Translations under genes and position numbers: made by a program
Part shown: positions 25,388 through 35,206 of the stretch, one piece after another
How positions within the stretch are numbered: position 1 is the first letter of the stretch
Layout of the letters: the number at the start of each line of letters is the position of its first letter
The notes under the pieces: model-generated
The model's input: the letters and a program-made list of their open reading frames with translations, nothing else
What the model was told of the DNA's origin: nothing
The model's database searches: none
DNA from: Peribacillus asahii
GTDB taxonomy: Bacteria; Bacillota; Bacilli; Bacillales; DSM-1321
Length of the DNA stretch: 64,000 nt
Assembly (NCBI RefSeq): GCF_004006295.1
Contig: NZ_CP026095.1
Coordinates: 3,928,501-3,992,500 of the forward strand
Direction of reading: 5' to 3'

Positions 25388-26410
25388 ATGAACATTAGAA
25401 AAAAAGGTAAATTTCTATCTCTGGTTGCTATTCTATCAATCTTTTCTATTCTTTTAGCGGCTTGTAGTAGCAGTAGTTCTAGTAAAGAGAAAGCATCCGG
25501 TGATGGAACTTACACCTTTAAAGTTGCACACGTCGTACAAGAAAATCACGTTTGGAATAAAACAGCTGAGAAATTCGGGGAAGAACTTGAAAAACTTTCT
25601 GATGGAAGAATGAAATTGGATATTTATCCTGCGTCACAATTAGGGCAAGAAAAAGACATGGTACAACAACTTGAAACAGGATCTATTGATTTTGGATTTC
25701 TTACAAACGCTTACATGAGTACTCGTCAAGATTCTTTAAACTCTTGGTTTATGCCTTTTGAATTTAATAATCTTGAAGAAGCCATTAAATTGAGAGACTC
25801 AGAGCCAACTAAAGAAATGTTAAAAGAACTAGAATCACAAGGACTAGTAGGTCTTGACTTTGCCTTTGCTGGGAACCGCCATATCCTTATGAAAGATGGA
25901 TTTATCAATTCACCTGCTGATTTAAAAGGTAAAAAAGTACGTATCATTGGTAGCCCTTCTATTCAAAAGTTTTGGGATGAGACTGGAGCAGGTCCAACTG
26001 CTATGCCGCTTTCTGAAGTATACACTTCTCTTCAAACTGGAGTAATTGATGGGATTGATATTGATCTTGATGCTTTAGTTACGGAAAAGTATTACGAAAA
26101 TGCAGAATATTTAACATTAACAAACCATACAACTTTCCCAACTGTAATTGTGATGGGGAAATCCTCTTATGATAAGCTTTCTGCTGAAGACCAAAAAATT
26201 GTAAAAACAGCGTTGAACACAGCTGTGGAATGGGGATTAAAAGAAGCTATCAAACGTGAGAAGACTAATCTTGAAGAATTGAAGAAAAATGGTGTGAAAG
26301 TTCAAGTATTAAAAGATTCCTCTTCATTTGATGCAATTACTAAAAAGGTAACAGATGAGTATTCTGAAAAATCACCAGTTATTAAATCGTTCCTTGAAAC
26401 GGCTAAATAA
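25388..26410 (+). CDS. dctP: TRAP transporter substrate-binding lipoprotein DctP
   Basis: A 340-residue extracytoplasmic binding protein. The signal peptide ends in a lipobox (ILLAAC, C26). The TRAP signature covers KVAHVVQENHVWNKTAEKFG near the mature N-terminus and the region LKGKKVRIIGSPSIQKFWDE, which contains the conserved arginine (R in KVRI) that holds the substrate carboxylate. It captures an organic acid for the DctQM permease encoded next. A terminator-like hairpin between dctP and dctQ probably lowers permease expression relative to the binding protein. Confidence 0.9.
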   Translation: MNIRKKGKFLSLVAILSIFSILLAACSSSSSSKEKASGDGTYTFKVAHVVQENHVWNKTAEKFGEELEKLSDGRMKLDIYPASQLGQEKDMVQQLETGSIDFGFLTNAYMSTRQDSLNSWFMPFEFNNLEEAIKLRDSEPTKEMLKELESQGLVGLDFAFAGNRHILMKDGFINSPADLKGKKVRIIGSPSIQKFWDETGAGPTAMPLSEVYTSLQTGVIDGIDIDLDALVTEKYYENAEYLTLTNHTTFPTVIVMGKSSYDKLSAEDQKIVKTALNTAVEWGLKEAIKREKTNLEELKKNGVKVQVLKDSSSFDAITKKVTDEYSEKSPVIKSFLETAK

Positions 26411-26434
26411 AACAGAATGCTGACTCTAGATAAT

Positions 26435-26479
26435 CAAAAAACCCTACGCAAGTAATAACTCCCGTGTAGGGGTTTTTTG
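26435..26479 (+). terminator. Hairpin between dctP and dctQ
   Basis: AAAAAACCCTACGC / GTGTAGGGGTTTTTT. It is intrinsic-terminator shaped and likely allows partial read-through, since dctQ has no clear promoter of its own. Confidence 0.75.
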
Positions 26480-26570
26480 ATGAATGAAAAAGCAAGCCTT
26501 AAATGACAAATCACACTCTATCAAACGTAACCATCTACATTTGAATTAAGACAACAGAGGAGGGATCCGT

Positions 26571-27065
26571 ATGAAAGTCATACACAAATTAAGCAATTGG
26601 ATTTACAGTCTTGAAAAGATTATCGCCATTATTCTTTGCACAATTATCCTTTTCGCTCTTGCAGCTGGGGTATTGTATCGTTACGTATTAAATGCACCTT
26701 TAACATGGTCAGATGAAACCGCTATCTTTTCACTTGTTTGGTTGACATTTATCGGTGGCAGTATGAGTATCAAACACCAAGATGCCCCCGCTATTACCCT
26801 GTTAATGGATAAAATGAAAGGGATTACAAAAAAGGTCCTAGAAACAATTGGTCTTCTTACTGTACTTGCCTTCACCGTTTATATTTTTTACCTTGCTTGT
26901 ATTTGGTTATCTTCTCCTAATATTTTGGTTCAGAAATCAAGTTCAATGCAAATGCCCATGATTATCGCCTATTTGAGTGTTCCAGTGAGCTTCTTTTTTA
27001 TGATGATTCACTCCATAGACGTATTAATCAACAATTTCACGAGTAATGAAGAGGAGGTTAACTAA
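26571..27065 (+). CDS. dctQ: TRAP transporter small permease DctQ
   Basis: A 164-residue protein with four helices. The conserved RYVLNAPLTWSDETAIFSLV segment (residues about 38-57), with the WSDE motif, identifies the DctQ family. It forms the membrane complex with DctM. The start follows GAGGAGGG. It is separated from dctM by 1 nt. Confidence 0.88.
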   Translation: MKVIHKLSNWIYSLEKIIAIILCTIILFALAAGVLYRYVLNAPLTWSDETAIFSLVWLTFIGGSMSIKHQDAPAITLLMDKMKGITKKVLETIGLLTVLAFTVYIFYLACIWLSSPNILVQKSSSMQMPMIIAYLSVPVSFFFMMIHSIDVLINNFTSNEEEVN

Positions 27066-27066
27066 T

Positions 27067-28341
27067 ATGACAACGGCATTACTATTATTCATTGTCCTCT
27101 TGCTTCTACGAGTTCCCATCGCTTTTGTTCTTGGGCTCACAACGATTATTTATATTATTGCTTCAGGCAACCTAGGATTAATGTCAACGGCCCCTCAGAG
27201 ACTATATTCAGGTCTGGAAAGTTACGGACTGCTAGCTATTCCTCTCTTCATGCTTGCTGGAGAGCTAATGAACTCCGGAGGGATTACAAAAAGACTTATT
27301 GATTTCGCTAAAACGTTTATTGGGCATTTCCGCGGCGGACTAGCTTATGTTAACGTCGTAGCCAATATGCTACTAGCTTCCATTATCGGTTCAGCAACGG
27401 CACAAATTGCCATGATGAGCCGAATCATGGTTCCTTCGATGGAGAAGGAAGGATATTCAAAAGAATTTAGTGCAGCTACCACTGCTTCAGCGGGACTGCT
27501 CGGTCCTATCATTCCGCCAAGTATGCTATTCATCATTTATGGCGTGGGTTCAGGCGCCTCCATTGGCTCCATGTTTATGGCTGGCGTTCTACCAGGTATT
27601 CTTTTGGCTCTGGCCTTTATCATTCTAATCGCCTATACAGGGATGAAACAAAAATGGCCAACCCAAAAACGTGCAACAGTATCACTGATGGGAACTTCTT
27701 TTATTAAAGTAATACCAGCTCTACTCGTCCCAATTATCATTATTGCTGGAATTCTAAGTGGAGCTTTCACACCAACAGAATCTGCTGCAATCGCCTGTGT
27801 TGTCGCATTGATTGTAGGATTCTTCTTTTATAAAGAATTAGATTTCAAAAAAATTCCATCTGTTATGATTAACACAGCCATTTCTACAGCAACCATTACA
27901 ATGTTAATTGCCATGGCTAATTTATTCGGTTGGATGCTTTCCTTCGAGCAGGTACCACAAACCCTTGCTAACTGGATGACATCTCTAACTGAAAATCCTT
28001 TAGTATTTTTACTAATCATAAATATATTCCTTCTATTTGTAGGAATGTTCATGGATGGAATTGCGGCTTTAATTATTCTTGTACCAATCTTTACACCAAT
28101 CATCGCTACTTATGGGATTGATCCCATTCATTTTGGTGTAATTATCTGTATTAACTTAGCAATCGGTGTCTTAACTCCTCCAGTTGGAGCTGGTCTCTAT
28201 ATTGCTTCCTCACTAGGAAAGGTAAAACTTGAAGCGTTAATAAAAGCCATTTGGCCATTTTTAATTGCTTCCCTCGCTGCACTAGCAGTCATCACGTACT
28301 GGCCGGATATGGTGCTTTGGTTACCATCCATATTAAAATAA
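27067..28341 (+). CDS. dctM: TRAP transporter large permease DctM
   Basis: A 424-residue permease with about 12 helices that couples sodium entry to substrate uptake from DctP. Typical motifs are AIPLFMLAGELMNSGGITKR and GLLGPIIPPSMLFIIYG. The C-terminal repeat has GVLTPPVGAGLYI. ATG 27067 is used because GAGGAGG precedes it; an upstream in-frame ATG at 27046 lies inside dctQ. A strong terminator follows. Confidence 0.9.
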   Translation: MTTALLLFIVLLLLRVPIAFVLGLTTIIYIIASGNLGLMSTAPQRLYSGLESYGLLAIPLFMLAGELMNSGGITKRLIDFAKTFIGHFRGGLAYVNVVANMLLASIIGSATAQIAMMSRIMVPSMEKEGYSKEFSAATTASAGLLGPIIPPSMLFIIYGVGSGASIGSMFMAGVLPGILLALAFIILIAYTGMKQKWPTQKRATVSLMGTSFIKVIPALLVPIIIIAGILSGAFTPTESAAIACVVALIVGFFFYKELDFKKIPSVMINTAISTATITMLIAMANLFGWMLSFEQVPQTLANWMTSLTENPLVFLLIINIFLLFVGMFMDGIAALIILVPIFTPIIATYGIDPIHFGVIICINLAIGVLTPPVGAGLYIASSLGKVKLEALIKAIWPFLIASLAALAVITYWPDMVLWLPSILK

Positions 28342-28347
28342 TGTAGT

Positions 28348-28385
28348 AAAGCAGTCCTGAATTATATAGATTCAGGACTGCTTTT
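28348..28385. terminator. Terminator after dctM
   Basis: AAAGCAGTCCTGAAT / ATTCAGGACTGCTTTT, between convergent genes. Confidence 0.9.
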
Positions 28386-28470
28386 GTATTGTATACAGAA
28401 AAGAAAGATGAGTGCCTACTATTTGGTAGTCTCCCTTCTATATATTTCAATCTAGATTTTGTATCCAAAT

Positions 28471-29661
28471 TCACATAAAAATAACCTCTTTTGTTGCCCG
28501 ATATTCACTCGGAGATAATCCGACAACCTTTTTAAAAATCGTACTAAAATAACTCGGTGTGTTAAATCCCTGTTCAAAAGCAATTTGTTCAATTGTTTGA
28601 TTTGTATTGCGCAAAAACCATACAGCTTTTTGAATGCGTACAAACGTTAAATAGGAAACAAAGCTATGACCAGTTTCTTTTTTAAACAGTCGACAAAAGT
28701 ATGTCGGACTAAAATTTATTTGAGACGCTACTTGTTGAATCGACAAATTTTCCGCGTAATGTTCAGTAATATAATCAATGCTCTCTTGAACGGATATATT
28801 GGTTGGAATTTCATCAAAATAACGAAGGGACAGCCCATATTTTGGAGGACTCGTTCGAGCCATTCTCGCTTCTTGATACGACTTCTTTAAACCTAATAGC
28901 TCCCGATGAATGGACCCTGCACCAATATATAATTGAATGCCATATTCATGCTTCAGCTTATCGATTAACTCAACAATCATCTTTTCTCCTTCCTCCCAAT
29001 AACACGGGGAGGAAATACCAGGAGGAACTCTCAATGCTAAGACTAAATGCTTTCTAAAAGGGAGAAAATAAACATCCTGTCCAATCATAGAGAATGCTTT
29101 CATAATCTCCTTTTGAATGACACTTGAAGCCTGCCAGCCCTCTCTCTCCTCTCGTGTTGTCGAAAGTACTAAGCCTTGGATAAAATAGACGACATTCGGA
29201 ACCATGCCCTTTATGGAAACCGTTTCAATTTTCTCAGCGGATATTTCCTCTTTAAGAATATTTTGTAACAGCAGCTCCTCAATTGGATAGTCTTCTTGTT
29301 CTAATATAAACTTGTTTCTAGAAGAATAGCTCAATGCCTTTTTAATATTCCGATAAAATAAATGTTTCGTAATTGGCTTGATAAATAAGGATGGCAGTTG
29401 GAGTTCGATTGCAATAGGTGACGTTTGCAGTATCGAAGGGTTGAGCAATGGAAATATAAGTAAGTCTTTATGTTTTTTAAGCAATCTTCTCGCTTTTACC
29501 CAATCAAACGGCGTATTGATTTCCATTATAAGAATATCATCGTTACAAATTGTATCTATATCCTGAATGACTAATTGTTTAAAAGAAGGATGCGTTAACC
29601 ACGTTTCAATCTTTTGCTTTTCTTCTTGATCATCTACTAATAATTTTACACAATACGCCAT
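28471..29661 (-). CDS. AraC-family regulator with degenerate receiver domain, copy 2
   Basis: A 396-residue paralogue of the regulator at 21530-22759, alike from end to end (for example KLKHEYGIQLYIGAGSIHRE and SPTYFCRLFKKETGHSFVSY). The N-terminal receiver-like domain again lacks the phospho-aspartate (ILIMEIN) but keeps LFIKP. Two AraC helix-turn-helices end the protein. It is divergent from DUF485/symporter copy 2, whose upstream repeats it probably binds. The start ATG follows AAGGGGGG. Confidence 0.85.
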   Translation of the reverse strand: MAYCVKLLVDDQEEKQKIETWLTHPSFKQLVIQDIDTICNDDILIMEINTPFDWVKARRLLKKHKDLLIFPLLNPSILQTSPIAIELQLPSLFIKPITKHLFYRNIKKALSYSSRNKFILEQEDYPIEELLLQNILKEEISAEKIETVSIKGMVPNVVYFIQGLVLSTTREEREGWQASSVIQKEIMKAFSMIGQDVYFLPFRKHLVLALRVPPGISSPCYWEEGEKMIVELIDKLKHEYGIQLYIGAGSIHRELLGLKKSYQEARMARTSPPKYGLSLRYFDEIPTNISVQESIDYITEHYAENLSIQQVASQINFSPTYFCRLFKKETGHSFVSYLTFVRIQKAVWFLRNTNQTIEQIAFEQGFNTPSYFSTIFKKVVGLSPSEYRATKEVIFM

Positions 29662-29728
29662 TTCTTTCCCCCCTTCTACAAAAAGATTCTATTTCTCTAT
29701 CTATTATACTATTTTTTTATGAAAAATT

Positions 29729-29792
29729 AGCAATATTATGTAAAAGTTTAGCAATATTTTGTAAGGTATAATCCATATTTTTCAAGTACAAT
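29729..29792 (+). promoter_or_regulatory. Operator direct repeats and promoter of symporter operon 2
   Basis: AGCAATATTATGTAA (29729-29743) and AGCAATATTTTGTAA (29750-29764) start 21 bp apart. The second leads into GGTATA, and TACAAT (29787-29792) follows. The arrangement TTTTGTAAGGTATA then AGTACAAT at the same distance also occurs in module 1. An imperfect inverted repeat ATGAAAGGTTTACA / TGTAAGCCTTTTCAT (29800-29837) lies in the leader. Confidence 0.6.
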
Positions 29793-29860
29793 CAAGAAAA
29801 TGAAAGGTTTACATCCAATTACTGTAAGCCTTTTCATTAAATGAAAGGAGATGAGAGAAT

Positions 29861-30226
29861 TTGGCTAGTGAGTTCAAAGATGATTACGAATACGTACCAG
29901 CAGAAAAAATCGACATCAAGGATTTACCCCCGCTTGATCCCGAAACTAGCAAGATTATGAAGCAGGAATTTGGGACAGGTTCTAAACTAACTATTTTTTA
30001 CTACATTTTTATCTTGTCCATCCCAATTTTGAATTGGTACGCACCTGAATTTTTCTTTTCAAGACTTTGGGGAGGCATGACGTACTCATGGTTCTTCACT
30101 AGTATTGTTGCCATGGCATTAGCTTTCGGTATCGCTTACATACACACATATCTTTACGAGAAGCGACTTAAACAGTATGCAAGCGAAAATAGCACTGACA
30201 GTCAAGAAAGGAGGAACGTTAATTGA
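29861..30226 (+). CDS. DUF485 membrane protein, copy 2
   Basis: A 121-residue protein with two helices (about residues 45-67 and 78-102), paralogous to 23039-23392. The start is TTG behind AAAGGAG with 10 nt spacing, so initiation may be modest. The stop overlaps the symporter TTG start (TTGA). It probably assists the symporter. Confidence 0.83.
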   Translation: MASEFKDDYEYVPAEKIDIKDLPPLDPETSKIMKQEFGTGSKLTIFYYIFILSIPILNWYAPEFFFSRLWGGMTYSWFFTSIVAMALAFGIAYIHTYLYEKRLKQYASENSTDSQERRNVN

Positions 30227-31791
30227 TCCAAACTTTATTAGAACCAAAATATTTATTAACGATTCTCTTAATGGGGACAATCGTGTATATCACGTACTTA
30301 ACAAAAAGAAATGCAAGTGCTAGTGATTTCTTCGTTGGAGGCCGAAGCTTTGGATGGTTTACAAACGGTTCAGCCATCGGTGGCGATTATTTAAGTGCAG
30401 CGACTTTCCTTGGGCTTGCTGGTTTAACATTCCAGCTAGGATATGACGGAGCCTATTATACATTCTGTTTCTCTATCGGTTTAACATTGCTTGCTATTTT
30501 CGTAGCTGGCCCACTACGCCGCTTCGGTGCCTATACGGTAGCTGACTTCCTTGCTTACCGCTTCCATAGTCAACGTGCCCGACTAACAGCCGTTGTCGTC
30601 GTCTTAGCGATTTCAGGCTTTTATGCAGCTCCTCAATTACTTGGTGCCGCACAAATCTTAAGTATGTTCTTTGGAACAAGTTATGAATTCGGAATTATTT
30701 TTACTTGTACGCTTATGGTGTTCTATGTTGGTGTCGGCGGGATGAAAGGAACAACATTAAACCAAGCACTAGAGCTATGGATTCGCCTTGCAGCCTTCGT
30801 TGCGATGACTGTAATAGCTATCTACATCGGACTTCATTATAATCAAATTTTAGCGAACATTAGTGATTTTAAAGGAACTATTGCGGATACCGCTCAATAT
30901 ACAACTGACGGCAAAGATGTTGTAGCTGACGGGGATTCTTGGTCTGGAACAGGTAACTACTTCCCGACGTTCTGGCAAACTATTTCGATGACAATTGGTC
31001 TTTCTCTTGGTACGATTGGTCTGCCTCATCTATTGTTACGATTCTATACAAACCCAAGTGCTAAAGCAGCTAGACGTTCGGCCTTAATGGCAATCGGGAT
31101 TGCCAGCGTATTTTTCTTATTCGCTGTATATCTTGGAGCAGTTGGCCGCGCCATCTTTATCCAAGGAGAAGCTTCCTCACAAGTTATGAGTGACCTGATT
31201 ACAGGCGGAAACAACATGGTTGTTCCATCTACAGCTCAAGCACTAGGTGGCGATTGGCTGCTAGGACTTGTTATTGCCGGTGCCTTTGCTGCCATCTTCT
31301 CAAATCTATCAGGTCTATTCATTGCAAGCTCTGGAGCTCTTGCTCATGATGTATATGCAACGGTTCTAAAGAAAAACATTACTCAAAAACAACGTGTTGT
31401 TGCTGGTAAAGTAGCGATTGTTATTCTTGGTGTATTATACGGAGCACTTGGATTACTTGTTAAAGATGCTTCAATTGGTCACCTTGTTGCCCTAGCCTTT
31501 ACAGTTGCCGCAAGTACCTTTACCCCAATTTTCATCTTAGGAATTTGGTGGCGCGGTATGACGGAAAAAGGAGCAATTGCCGGACTTTTAATCGGACTTG
31601 GTGTGTCGATGTACATGATTTTCTTTAAAGACACACTTCCAACATTCTTACAATTCAATGTTCCAGGAATCATCACGGTTCCAGTCGGTTTCCTTTCCGT
31701 GTACATTGTGTCTAAACTAGACAGAAAAGTACCAGGTGACGTAAATGAATTTATGAAAAAAGTTCACTCGAAGGAATCTGAAATTGCTTAA
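30223..31791 (+). CDS. Sodium/acetate-type symporter (ActP-like), copy 2
   Basis: A 522-residue SSS-family symporter with about 13 helices, paralogous to 23389-24951. It carries ASDFFVGGRSFGWFTNGSAI, GDYLSAATFLGLAG and the GTIGLPHLLLRFYTN stretch. It differs from copy 1 by a longer hydrophilic loop (about residues 219-240). The start is TTG. The two copies may differ in substrate or affinity. Confidence 0.87.
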   Translation: MIQTLLEPKYLLTILLMGTIVYITYLTKRNASASDFFVGGRSFGWFTNGSAIGGDYLSAATFLGLAGLTFQLGYDGAYYTFCFSIGLTLLAIFVAGPLRRFGAYTVADFLAYRFHSQRARLTAVVVVLAISGFYAAPQLLGAAQILSMFFGTSYEFGIIFTCTLMVFYVGVGGMKGTTLNQALELWIRLAAFVAMTVIAIYIGLHYNQILANISDFKGTIADTAQYTTDGKDVVADGDSWSGTGNYFPTFWQTISMTIGLSLGTIGLPHLLLRFYTNPSAKAARRSALMAIGIASVFFLFAVYLGAVGRAIFIQGEASSQVMSDLITGGNNMVVPSTAQALGGDWLLGLVIAGAFAAIFSNLSGLFIASSGALAHDVYATVLKKNITQKQRVVAGKVAIVILGVLYGALGLLVKDASIGHLVALAFTVAASTFTPIFILGIWWRGMTEKGAIAGLLIGLGVSMYMIFFKDTLPTFLQFNVPGIITVPVGFLSVYIVSKLDRKVPGDVNEFMKKVHSKESEIA

Positions 31792-31801
31792 AGAACAAAC
31801 G

Positions 31802-31828
31802 TCCCCCAAATCTTTATGATTTGGGGGA
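31802..31828 (+). terminator. Terminator of symporter operon 2
   Basis: Perfect TCCCCCAAATC / GATTTGGGGGA stem followed by TTACTTTTT. Confidence 0.9.
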
Positions 31829-31870
31829 TTACTTTTTCCAAGAAACTAGCTTTTCTTCAGCACATAAAAA

Positions 31871-31899
31871 AAGCTGCCGAACATACATTCATCCAGCAA
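31871..31899 (-). terminator. Probable terminator of ytpA
   Basis: A weak stem (GCTG/CAGC) followed on the minus strand by a run of seven Ts, about 50 nt after ytpA. Confidence 0.45.
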
Positions 31900-31946
31900 C
31901 TTTCCCCCTTAGATTGACTATTAAATAGGATTCTATAACAAAACCT

Positions 31947-32750
31947 TTAGATGACATATCCTAGTATTTTTAGTCGCGTTTCTACAAAGCCAAGCGCATA
32001 GTTAAACACATCTTCTCGCTCTGGTTCATTAAAAATTTCATGATAAAGATTCGGCCATTCTTTAAATTGTTTCTCACTTAGCAAAGTATAATTAAACCAA
32101 TCACGAACCATTTTTTTATCTACGACCTGATCATCGCCGCCCTGCATAAGTAATAACGGAACATCTTGCAAATCAGGAATTTCTTCAAATGCATCTTTCA
32201 TAGATTGCGTAAGCTCACTGTACCAACGAACAGAAATCTTTGTAACATATAATGAATCGTTCAAATCGGATTCACGTACTTCAGGATTCCGCGTCACTAA
32301 GTCTGGTGACAACCCAGAGTCTACCTTATATGTAGGAAAAACAATATTTAGTCCAGGAGAAATCGCCTTCATCATTTTTGGTGGTTGTTTTTTTAATCCT
32401 AAACACGGTGAAGATAAAATCACACCAGCAATATCCCATTCCTCTTCTTGAAGAAGACGAATTGCTACTAATCCCCCCATACTATGTCCAAGCAAAAATA
32501 CAGGCAATGAGTATTCATAAGCAGCTTCAATCCAAATTTTCACTTCATCTAAATATTCATCGAAGGAATCAATATGACCTCGAGAAGCACGTGATGTTAT
32601 TCCTTGTCCAGGAAGATCCCCCATCACAACATGGTATCCGGATGATCGCCACATTTGCACAAGCCACTTATAGCGCCCATGATGCTCCATCGCACCATGA
32701 ATAATGACAATTACTGCTTTTGCAGCACCCTCTGCCTCCCATTTCCACAT
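31947..32750 (-). CDS. ytpA: Lysophospholipase-like alpha/beta hydrolase YtpA
   Basis: A 267-residue serine hydrolase of the monoacylglycerol lipase/lysophospholipase type. The nucleophile elbow is GHSMGG (S90), with an oxyanion region around IHGAMEHHGRY. A late histidine in NLYHEIFNE completes the triad. In B. subtilis YtpA is a phospholipase linked to the lysophospholipid antibiotic bacilysocin, and it is likewise divergent from ytoA. Confidence 0.87.
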   Translation of the reverse strand: MWKWEAEGAAKAVIVIIHGAMEHHGRYKWLVQMWRSSGYHVVMGDLPGQGITSRASRGHIDSFDEYLDEVKIWIEAAYEYSLPVFLLGHSMGGLVAIRLLQEEEWDIAGVILSSPCLGLKKQPPKMMKAISPGLNIVFPTYKVDSGLSPDLVTRNPEVRESDLNDSLYVTKISVRWYSELTQSMKDAFEEIPDLQDVPLLLMQGGDDQVVDKKMVRDWFNYTLLSEKQFKEWPNLYHEIFNEPEREDVFNYALGFVETRLKILGYVI

Positions 32751-32978
32751 GTGAATTCCCCCTTCTTATCTTTCTCTAGGTGTAATATAAAAAATGCTGT
32801 TGAAAGATAGTGACATTAGTTTTTAATAAAAGCCAAGTATTTATCCTTAGTTTAAAATTGTGTAAAAAAAACAATAGAACTAATAGACCAGTACACGTAT
32901 GATTAATGAGTAATATCTTTTTACCGTATATTAAAATAATACCGAAAAATACTAGTTACGGAAAGGAATTGATACAAA

Positions 32979-33500
32979 ATGATTATTTATCCTTTTAAAG
33001 GAAAAACTCCTGAAATTGCTGAAAGTGCTTATCTTGCTGAAAATGCCGTTGTAACTGGAGATGTAAAAATTGGCGAAGAAACAACAATCTGGTTTAACTC
33101 CGTCATTCGTGGCGATGTAGCCCCAACGATTATCGGGAAAAAAGTAAGTATCCAAGATAATAGTGTACTTCATCAAAGTCCTAATAACCCGCTGATTATT
33201 GAAGATGAGGTAACGATTGGTCATCAAGTTATTCTACATAGCTGTAAAATCCGTAAAGGTGCGCTAATCGGAATGGGCTCCATCGTCCTAGACAAAGCAG
33301 AAATTGGTGAAGGTGCCTTTATCGGGGCCGGTAGCCTCGTTCCTCAAGGCAAGGTGATTCCGCCAAATACACTCGCATTTGGTCGTCCAGCAAAAGTCGT
33401 GCGCGAGCTGAATGATGAAGATCGTAAAGATGTGGAACGCATTATCCGAGAATACGCTGAAAAAGGACAATTATACAAACACGCAAAGAGAATTAAATAA
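32979..33500 (+). CDS. ytoA: Gamma-carbonic anhydrase-like protein YtoA
   Basis: A 173-residue left-handed beta-helix protein with hexapeptide repeats (for example VVTGDVKIGEETTIWFNSVI). Histidines in SVLHQS, IGHQVILH and the adjacent turn correspond to the zinc ligands of gamma-class carbonic anhydrases. Whether it hydrates CO2 is not known. A C-terminal helix follows residue 145. Confidence 0.88.
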   Translation: MIIYPFKGKTPEIAESAYLAENAVVTGDVKIGEETTIWFNSVIRGDVAPTIIGKKVSIQDNSVLHQSPNNPLIIEDEVTIGHQVILHSCKIRKGALIGMGSIVLDKAEIGEGAFIGAGSLVPQGKVIPPNTLAFGRPAKVVRELNDEDRKDVERIIREYAEKGQLYKHAKRIK

Positions 33501-33507
33501 AAGGAAC

Positions 33508-33690
33508 TTCTATACAGTTGGGCTTTCCTTCCCCCCAACTGATAGTTAGCCACGTTCTACGATCACTAAGATTTCTGCTATATCTCACCAATTAAAGCAG
33601 TACGGGCAGCCTTCTCCCCCCTGCCTTCCTTATTATCGCCTCATAATCTTGAGATAAGGGTCTTGCTGCCCGTGAAGTAGGGATACATAT
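33508..33690 (+). repeat. Dispersed intergenic repeat, copy 2
   Basis: It shares ACTGATAGTTAGCCA (33538-33552) and CCTCATAATCTTGAG...GCTGCCC with the region after ytqB. Arms ACGGGCAGC (33602-33610) and GCTGCCCGT (33665-33673) can form a long stem. No gene is present in 33501-33810. Confidence 0.55.
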
Positions 33691-33810
33691 ACATATATAG
33701 TGCTTAACTCGTTATAAGTTAGGTATTTTTTCAAAAAGGTTCTATATGTATTATATATGATTTTAGGCTCACTTTTACCAATATATATGCTCCATGACTA
33801 CATAAACAAA

Positions 33811-33840
33811 GAAGAACTAACTCAAATAAGTTAGTTCTTC
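33811..33840 (-). terminator. Terminator of metK
   Basis: Perfect 12-bp arms GAAGAACTAACT / AGTTAGTTCTTC, 10 nt after the metK stop. Confidence 0.85.
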
Positions 33841-33849
33841 TTATCATAG

Positions 33850-35043
33850 TTATGCTTGTGCTTTTAACGCTTCCGCTTTATCTGTACGCTCCCATGGCAG
33901 ATCTACATCTGTACGGCCAAAATGTCCGTAAGCAGCTGTTTGTTTGAAAATAGGACGACGTAAATCAAGCATTTTAATGATACCCGCTGGACGAAGATCG
34001 AAATTATTACGAACAAGCTCCACTAATTTCTCTTCGCTTACTGTACCTGTTCCAAATGTATCTACAGCAATTGATACAGGTTGAGCAACACCAATTGCAT
34101 AAGCAAGCTGTACTTCTGCTTTATCAGCAAGACCAGCAGCTACAATGTTTTTCGCTACATAACGAGCTGCATATGCCGCTGAACGGTCCACTTTCGTTGC
34201 ATCTTTACCAGAGAACGCTCCACCGCCATGGCGAGCGTAGCCACCATACGTATCAACGATGATTTTACGACCTGTAAGACCTGCATCCCCTTGAGGTCCA
34301 CCGATTACAAAACGGCCTGTTGGATTAATGAAATACTTTGTTGTTTCATCGATTAATTCAGTTGGTACAACTGCTTTAATGACATGTTCTTTTAAGTCAG
34401 CTTGAATTTGTTCAAGCGTTGCTTCTGGGTCATGTTGAGTAGAAATAACAATTGTATCCACGCGAACTGGTTGATTGTTTTCATTGTATTCTACAGTTAC
34501 TTGTGTTTTCCCATCTGGACGTAAATATTCTAATGTGCCGTTTTTACGAACTTCTGTTAAACGACGAGAAAGTTTATGTGCTAAAGAAATAGGAAGCGGC
34601 ATTAATTCTTCTGTTTCTCGGCAAGCAAAACCAAACATTAAACCTTGGTCTCCTGCACCGATTGCTTCGATTTCCTCATCAGTCATTGTTCCTTCACGAG
34701 CCTCAAGCGCTTGATTTACTCCCGCAGCAATATCCGCTGATTGTTCATCAATTGAACTTAGTACAGCACATGTTTCGGCATCGAAACCATATTTCGCACG
34801 AGTGTAACCAATTCCAGCAATTGTATCCCGAACAATACGTGGAATATCTACATAAGCAGATGTCGTAATCTCACCTGCAACAAGTACAAGCCCTGTAGTT
34901 ACACTTGTTTCACAAGCAACACGAGCATTTTTATCTTTTTCTAGAATTGCATCAAGAATTGAATCTGAAATCTGATCGCAAATTTTATCTGGGTGACCCT
35001 CTGTCACAGATTCAGAAGTAAATAGACGACGGTTCTTTGACAT
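33850..35043 (-). CDS. metK: S-adenosylmethionine synthetase
   Basis: A 397-residue enzyme making S-adenosylmethionine from methionine and ATP. Motifs include [20 protein letters not shown] at the N-terminus, [12 protein letters not shown] in the middle and [16 protein letters not shown] for the P-loop-like region. The SAM riboswitch upstream gives feedback control by its product. It starts at ATG 35043 behind AAGGAGG and is divergent from pckA, as in B. subtilis. Confidence 0.97.
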   Translation of the reverse strand: MSKNRRLFTSESVTEGHPDKICDQISDSILDAILEKDKNARVACETSVTTGLVLVAGEITTSAYVDIPRIVRDTIAGIGYTRAKYGFDAETCAVLSSIDEQSADIAAGVNQALEAREGTMTDEEIEAIGAGDQGLMFGFACRETEELMPLPISLAHKLSRRLTEVRKNGTLEYLRPDGKTQVTVEYNENNQPVRVDTIVISTQHDPEATLEQIQADLKEHVIKAVVPTELIDETTKYFINPTGRFVIGGPQGDAGLTGRKIIVDTYGGYARHGGGAFSGKDATKVDRSAAYAARYVAKNIVAAGLADKAEVQLAYAIGVAQPVSIAVDTFGTGTVSEEKLVELVRNNFDLRPAGIIKMLDLRRPIFKQTAAYGHFGRTDVDLPWERTDKAEALKAQA

Positions 35044-35206
35044 CTTATTTCCTCCTTGGAAGTTAGTTATATTATAGGCAAAAGTCTGTCTTTTACGGAG
35101 CTCATTCCCTTATTAGCTTCCATCATAGTGACAAATATATTTAGAAAAACACGACTTTTAATCGAAATTCATGTTTCCCCTGTACTTTGATTCTTCTTCA
35201 AAATAC

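Noticed and set aside
21530..31791. Prophage or integrative element
   Set aside because: No integrase, structural phage genes, or attachment-site repeats flank the transporter island.
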